DNA of 8,443 nt, from positions 1 through 8,443 of the forward strand of contig CALCPB010000552.1 of assembly GCA_937897665.1 (NCBI GenBank), in the 5' to 3' direction. Below are positions 5,390 through 8,443 of this stretch, one piece after another. Below the pieces are notes generated by a model, which saw only the letters and a list, made by a program, of their open reading frames with translations, was not told the origin of the DNA and ran no database searches. Both the position numbers and the translations under genes were made by a program. Origin of the DNA: an uncultured Halomicronema sp. Lineage in GTDB: Bacteria > Cyanobacteriota > Cyanobacteriia > Phormidesmidales > Phormidesmidaceae. Every line of letters begins with the position of its first letter. The stretch's first letter is position 1.

Positions 5390-6904
5390 ATGACCGGGCT
5401 GCAGATCAATTCCACGCTGGCGGACTTAGAACTCTACCAGTATGCGGTTAAGGCGCATTGTCTTGGCCGGAGCGTTTATCAAGTTTTAGAAAATAACTCA
5501 TTGCTGCCAGGCGTTATTTTACTGACGACTACAGGCGAATTTTGGGGCATGATTTCGCGGCGGCGATTTTTAGAAGCCATGAGTCGGGCTTACGGACGAG
5601 AGCTGTTTTTGAAGCGGCCGATCGCGGTTTTATCCCGTTTCGTAGTGCAGGACGCCCTGAAACTGCCAGGTCATACGCCGATCACAGCAGCAGTTCAACA
5701 GGCGATCGCGCGACCGCCAGAAATGCTGTATGAGCCCATCGTGGTGGAGTGTCATACCGCCGAGTCGTGCCACTATGCCATGATCGACATGCAGGATGTC
5801 TTGCAGGCTCAGTCAGCAATTCATCAAGTCACCGCGCAGCTTTTGCAAGAAAAAACGCGCGCTGAGATCATGCAGACAGAAAAAATGGCGAGTCTCGGCA
5901 AGATGATGGCCGGGGTAGCTCACGAAATTCGCAATCCGGTGAATTTTATTTGGGGCAACCTCAACTACGTCGCCGAGTACTTACAGGAGCTGGCGACCCT
6001 GGTGAGAGCATTTGATCAGGAAGTCGTCACCCCCAGCCGAGAACTCCGTCAGCTGAAGAAAAAAATTGACTTGGAGTTTGTTTTAACCGATCTGCCCCAC
6101 GTGATCCAAAGCATGGAAACTGGGGCCGATCGCCTGCGAAATTTGGTTACTAGCCTGCGGACATTTTCGCGCATGGATGAGGTCAGACGTGAGCCTCTTG
6201 ACCTGCATCACAGCCTCGATAGCACGCTACAAATTTTAAATAACCGCCTTAAAGAAGGTGTCGTTGTGCAAAAGCACTACGCCGACAATCTGCCCAAAGT
6301 GTCCTGCTATGGCGGTCAAATTGGGCAGGTTTTTATGAACGTCATCAGCAATGCCATTGATGCCCTGTTGGAACATGAAGCATCGCTGCCCCCCGAGGCG
6401 CGGCTCAACTTCATCGCCACTGACGACTCAACCTTTGGCCCAGTCGCGATTTGGGAACCCTGTATCACCATCGTGACTGAGCTATGCGATCGCCTCCCCG
6501 CTGGGGTGCCCCCAATGCCGCAGCGCAAGGTAGCCCCAGCAGAGGATTCTCCCTGGGTTTCGATTCGCATTCGAGACAACGGCCCGGGCATTCCCCCCGA
6601 GATTCAATCGCGGGTGTTTGAAGACTTCTTTACCACGAAAGCTGTGGGCGATGGCACCGGCTTAGGATTGCCTATTACTCAACAGATCGTGGTCGAAAAA
6701 CATGGCGGCCACTTGATTTTGAGATCGCCCTGTGAGCCCAGCGCGCTATCCACCAACGCCGGTACAGAGTTTGAAATTTTGCTGCCGCTGATGCTGGCCG
6801 AAAGCCTCCCTCTGGGCAGGCAACCGGCATCCCTTGAGGCTCATCAACCGACCAGAAATTTGCCATCAGCCATAGCGGCAACCGTGTCTCTATCACCAAC
6901 GTGA
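5390..6904 (+). CDS. Orphan sensor histidine kinase with CBS-like N-terminal domain
   Basis: 504 residues from ATG-5390. An earlier in-frame ATG at 5339 would add 17 residues with no homology-like character and no Shine-Dalgarno site, while MTGLQINSTLADLELYQ reads as the true family N-terminus. Residues 1-140 resemble a CBS-type sensory pair (PGVILLTTTGEFWGMISRRRF at 40-60). A helical linker (about 142-165) leads to the HisKA domain with the phospho-accepting His178 in GVAHEIRNPVN. The ATPase domain has an N box (QVFMNVISNAIDALLEH, 313-329), a G1 box (DNGPGIPPEI, 396-405), FFTTK (413-417) and a G2 box (GDGTGLGLPI, 420-429). The region between N and G1 boxes is about 70 residues, longer than usual and proline-rich. 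There are no membrane helices, so it is a soluble sensor. No response regulator is encoded nearby. A tail of about 35 residues follows the last ATPase strand. Confidence 0.92.
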   Translation: MTGLQINSTLADLELYQYAVKAHCLGRSVYQVLENNSLLPGVILLTTTGEFWGMISRRRFLEAMSRAYGRELFLKRPIAVLSRFVVQDALKLPGHTPITAAVQQAIARPPEMLYEPIVVECHTAESCHYAMIDMQDVLQAQSAIHQVTAQLLQEKTRAEIMQTEKMASLGKMMAGVAHEIRNPVNFIWGNLNYVAEYLQELATLVRAFDQEVVTPSRELRQLKKKIDLEFVLTDLPHVIQSMETGADRLRNLVTSLRTFSRMDEVRREPLDLHHSLDSTLQILNNRLKEGVVVQKHYADNLPKVSCYGGQIGQVFMNVISNAIDALLEHEASLPPEARLNFIATDDSTFGPVAIWEPCITIVTELCDRLPAGVPPMPQRKVAPAEDSPWVSIRIRDNGPGIPPEIQSRVFEDFFTTKAVGDGTGLGLPITQQIVVEKHGGHLILRSPCEPSALSTNAGTEFEILLPLMLAESLPLGRQPASLEAHQPTRNLPSAIAATVSLSPT

Positions 6905-6914
6905 GGGCTCTCAC
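6901..6914. terminator. Short hairpin between convergent genes, possible bidirectional terminator
   Basis: GTGAG (6901-6905), loop GGCT, CTCAC (6910-6914). It overlaps the kinase stop codon and sits in the 22-bp gap before the aldehyde dehydrogenase stop. The stem is short and there is no clear T-run, so support is weak and positional only. Confidence 0.25.
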
Positions 6915-6926
6915 CATTACTGCCGT

Positions 6927-8330
6927 TTAAGACATCCCAATGACTTTCTTGAGAAAGCCGAGCTTGTTGGCATAGGGCGCATAGCGCCAGGCGAGATCGA
7001 ACCAAAAGGGCTTTTTAAGCACGCTCTTGCAGTGAGAGAACGTCTCGAAGCTGGCTTTACCATGATAGGCTCCGATGCCACTGTCATCGACGCCGCCAAA
7101 GGGCAGCCCCCAAATTGCTACCTGCAGAAAAACATCATTTAGGCAAACGCCCCCCGAAGAGGTCGCGCTCAGCATCCGCGCTTGGAGGGCCTGATTGCGG
7201 CTAAACAGATAGAGGGCCAGCGGTTTGGGACGGGCGTTGATTTGGGCGATCGCCGTCTCAATATCGCGATAGCTCATAATCGGCAAGATCGGCCCAAAAA
7301 TTTCCTCCTGCATAATCGGAGCTTCCCAACTGACCTCGTCGAGCAGGGTGGGGGCGATGTAACGACTCGCGCGATTGGTGTCACCACCAACCAACACTGA
7401 CTCATTGGCCATCAGCGCTGTGAGTCGATCAAACTGGCGATTGCTAACGATTCGAGCTAAATCAGGGCTCTGAGCAGGCTGATCGCCAAAAAAATCCTGC
7501 AGTGCCTTCTGCAGCGCAACAAGCAACGCCGCCTTGATGTCTTCGTGCACCAGCAGATAGTCAGGCGCGACGCAGGTTTGCCCGGCATTGACAAACTTGC
7601 CCCAGACAATGCGCTTAGCAGCTACTTCAACGTTGATATCGCGATCGACAATGCAAGGACTTTTGCCCCCCAGTTCTAACGTGACGGGGGTAAGCTGTTG
7701 CGCTGCTGCCGCCATCACGATCTGACCGATGCGGGTGCCGCCCGTAAAAAAGATGTGGTCAAACTTCTGCTTGAGGAGGGTTTGGGCCGTTTCTACCCCA
7801 CCTTCCACCACGGCGACATAATGGGGCGGAAAGGTTGCACTCACCAGTTCAGCTACGACTTGAGAGGTGGCTGGGGCAATTTCAGACGGTTTGATGAGGG
7901 CACAGTTCCCCGCAGCGATCGCGCCCATCAGCGGCGACATGACCAATTGAAAGGGATAGTTCCAAGGGCCGATGATGAGCACCACACCTAGGGGTTCTGG
8001 CTGCACCCAGGCAGAGCCCGGTAGTTGCACCAGCGGCAAGCCCACTCGTCGCGGCTGGGCCCAGCGAGCAAATCGTTTCAACACATACGTCAGCTCGTCT
8101 AGCACTCCGATCTCAAAGTACCCTTCATATTCAGGGCGGCCAAGATCCGCTCTAACCGCATCAACAATCTCAGTCTGACGCTCTAAAATGGCGGCTTTGA
8201 GGCGGATTAACTGCTGCCGTCGAAACTCAATGGATTGGGTTTCGCCAGTCGCGAAAAAGTCTCGTTGCGATCTCAAAAGCTGAGCGATTTTGGCATCTAC
8301 AGGGGCATCAGGGGGCGAGAGGGCAGTCAT
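6927..8330 (-). CDS. aldE: Class 3-type aldehyde dehydrogenase (AldE-like)
   Basis: 467 residues from ATG-8330. An in-frame ATG at 8387 would add 19 residues, but that codon overlaps a perfect TATAAT, so it should lie outside the transcript; GGAAG four bases before ATG-8330 supports the shorter form. The NAD(P)-dependent aldehyde oxidation machinery is complete: Asn124 in PWNYP, Lys147 in IKPSE, the glycine pair of FFTGGTRIG (194-202), the general base Glu219 in TLELGGK, the nucleophile Cys253 in GQTCVAPDY, and Glu343 in EEIFGP. The C-terminal segment KPFWFDLAWRYAPY is typical of the ALDH3 branch. The Synechocystis homologue slr0091 oxidises apocarotenals and alkanals and is induced by high light; a similar role in removing fatty or carotenoid-derived aldehydes is inferred here. 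It is a soluble enzyme, possibly membrane-associated through its C-terminus. It is transcribed alone, converging on the kinase gene. Confidence 0.93.
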   Translation of the reverse strand: MTALSPPDAPVDAKIAQLLRSQRDFFATGETQSIEFRRQQLIRLKAAILERQTEIVDAVRADLGRPEYEGYFEIGVLDELTYVLKRFARWAQPRRVGLPLVQLPGSAWVQPEPLGVVLIIGPWNYPFQLVMSPLMGAIAAGNCALIKPSEIAPATSQVVAELVSATFPPHYVAVVEGGVETAQTLLKQKFDHIFFTGGTRIGQIVMAAAAQQLTPVTLELGGKSPCIVDRDINVEVAAKRIVWGKFVNAGQTCVAPDYLLVHEDIKAALLVALQKALQDFFGDQPAQSPDLARIVSNRQFDRLTALMANESVLVGGDTNRASRYIAPTLLDEVSWEAPIMQEEIFGPILPIMSYRDIETAIAQINARPKPLALYLFSRNQALQARMLSATSSGGVCLNDVFLQVAIWGLPFGGVDDSGIGAYHGKASFETFSHCKSVLKKPFWFDLAWRYAPYANKLGFLKKVIGMS

Positions 8331-8385
8331 CACACTTCCACAGTTAGCGATTTCACAATCATAGAAAAAGTTCGCGAGACCTGGC

Positions 8386-8394
8386 ATTATACCA
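8386..8394 (-). promoter_or_regulatory. Extended -10 promoter of the aldehyde dehydrogenase gene
   Basis: On the minus strand TGGTATAAT (8394 down to 8386) gives a perfect TATAAT with the upstream TG of an extended -10. No good -35 is seen at 17-18 nt (GTAGCT there), which the extended element can offset. Transcription would begin near 8379, leaving a leader of about 49 nt before ATG-8330. Confidence 0.6.
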
Positions 8395-8420
8395 GTTCGC
8401 CAAATTACAGCTACACATAC

Positions 8421-8436
8421 AAGTCGGCTTCGACTT
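8421..8436. repeat. Perfect inverted repeat at the right edge, possible dispersed cyanobacterial palindrome
   Basis: AAGTCG (8421-8426), loop GCTT, CGACTT (8431-8436), continued by CGCTCAG to the window end. The wording CTTCGACTTCGCTCAG resembles short intergenic repeats I recall from several cyanobacteria; that identity is from memory and unproven. It may also act as a terminator for a gene beyond the edge. Confidence 0.4.
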
Positions 8437-8443
8437 CGCTCAG

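Overview
The window looks like an ordinary stretch of cyanobacterial chromosome. The octamer GCGATCGC, the HIP1 repeat typical of cyanobacterial genomes, occurs 11 times in 8.4 kb, where chance would give about 0.1. The protein families also fit: a cyanobacterial-type SH3-NlpC/P60 murein endopeptidase, an alanine-glyoxylate-type aminotransferase, an AldE-like class 3 aldehyde dehydrogenase, and a histidine kinase with a CBS-like N-terminus. I see no phage, transposon, CRISPR, tRNA or rRNA sequence. The exact genus cannot be read from the window.

Layout. Minus strand, 1-1683: an SH3b-NlpC/P60 endopeptidase (967-1683), followed downstream by a multi-pass UPF0104/LPG-synthase-TM flippase-like membrane protein (start 873, cut off by the left edge). 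Both concern the cell envelope and may share a transcript. Plus strand, 1806-3489: a PLP aminotransferase of the alanine-glyoxylate/serine-pyruvate type, followed 16 bp later by a universal stress protein, a clear two-gene operon. The two blocks diverge from a 122-bp gap (1684-1805) that holds overlapping promoter-like elements. Plus strand, 3653-4129: a conserved-looking protein of unknown function. Then comes a gene-free stretch of 364 bp with a bulged hairpin. Plus strand, 4494-5189: a rhomboid-family intramembrane serine protease with intact Ser and His. Plus strand, 5390-6904: an orphan histidine kinase with a palindrome-rich leader. Minus strand, 6927-8330: an aldehyde dehydrogenase converging on the kinase with only 22 bp between the two stop codons, expressed from an extended -10 promoter near the right edge. 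The window ends in a short perfect inverted repeat.

Working together. Only the aminotransferase-Usp pair, and more weakly the endopeptidase-flippase pair, show physical linkage that suggests shared expression. The rest are single-gene units with housekeeping, stress or signalling roles. I found no compelling new multi-gene system. The items most worth following up are the unknown 158-residue protein, the orphan kinase with its leader palindromes, the degenerate ATP motif in the Usp, and several start-site corrections supported by promoter or ribosome-binding-site positions.
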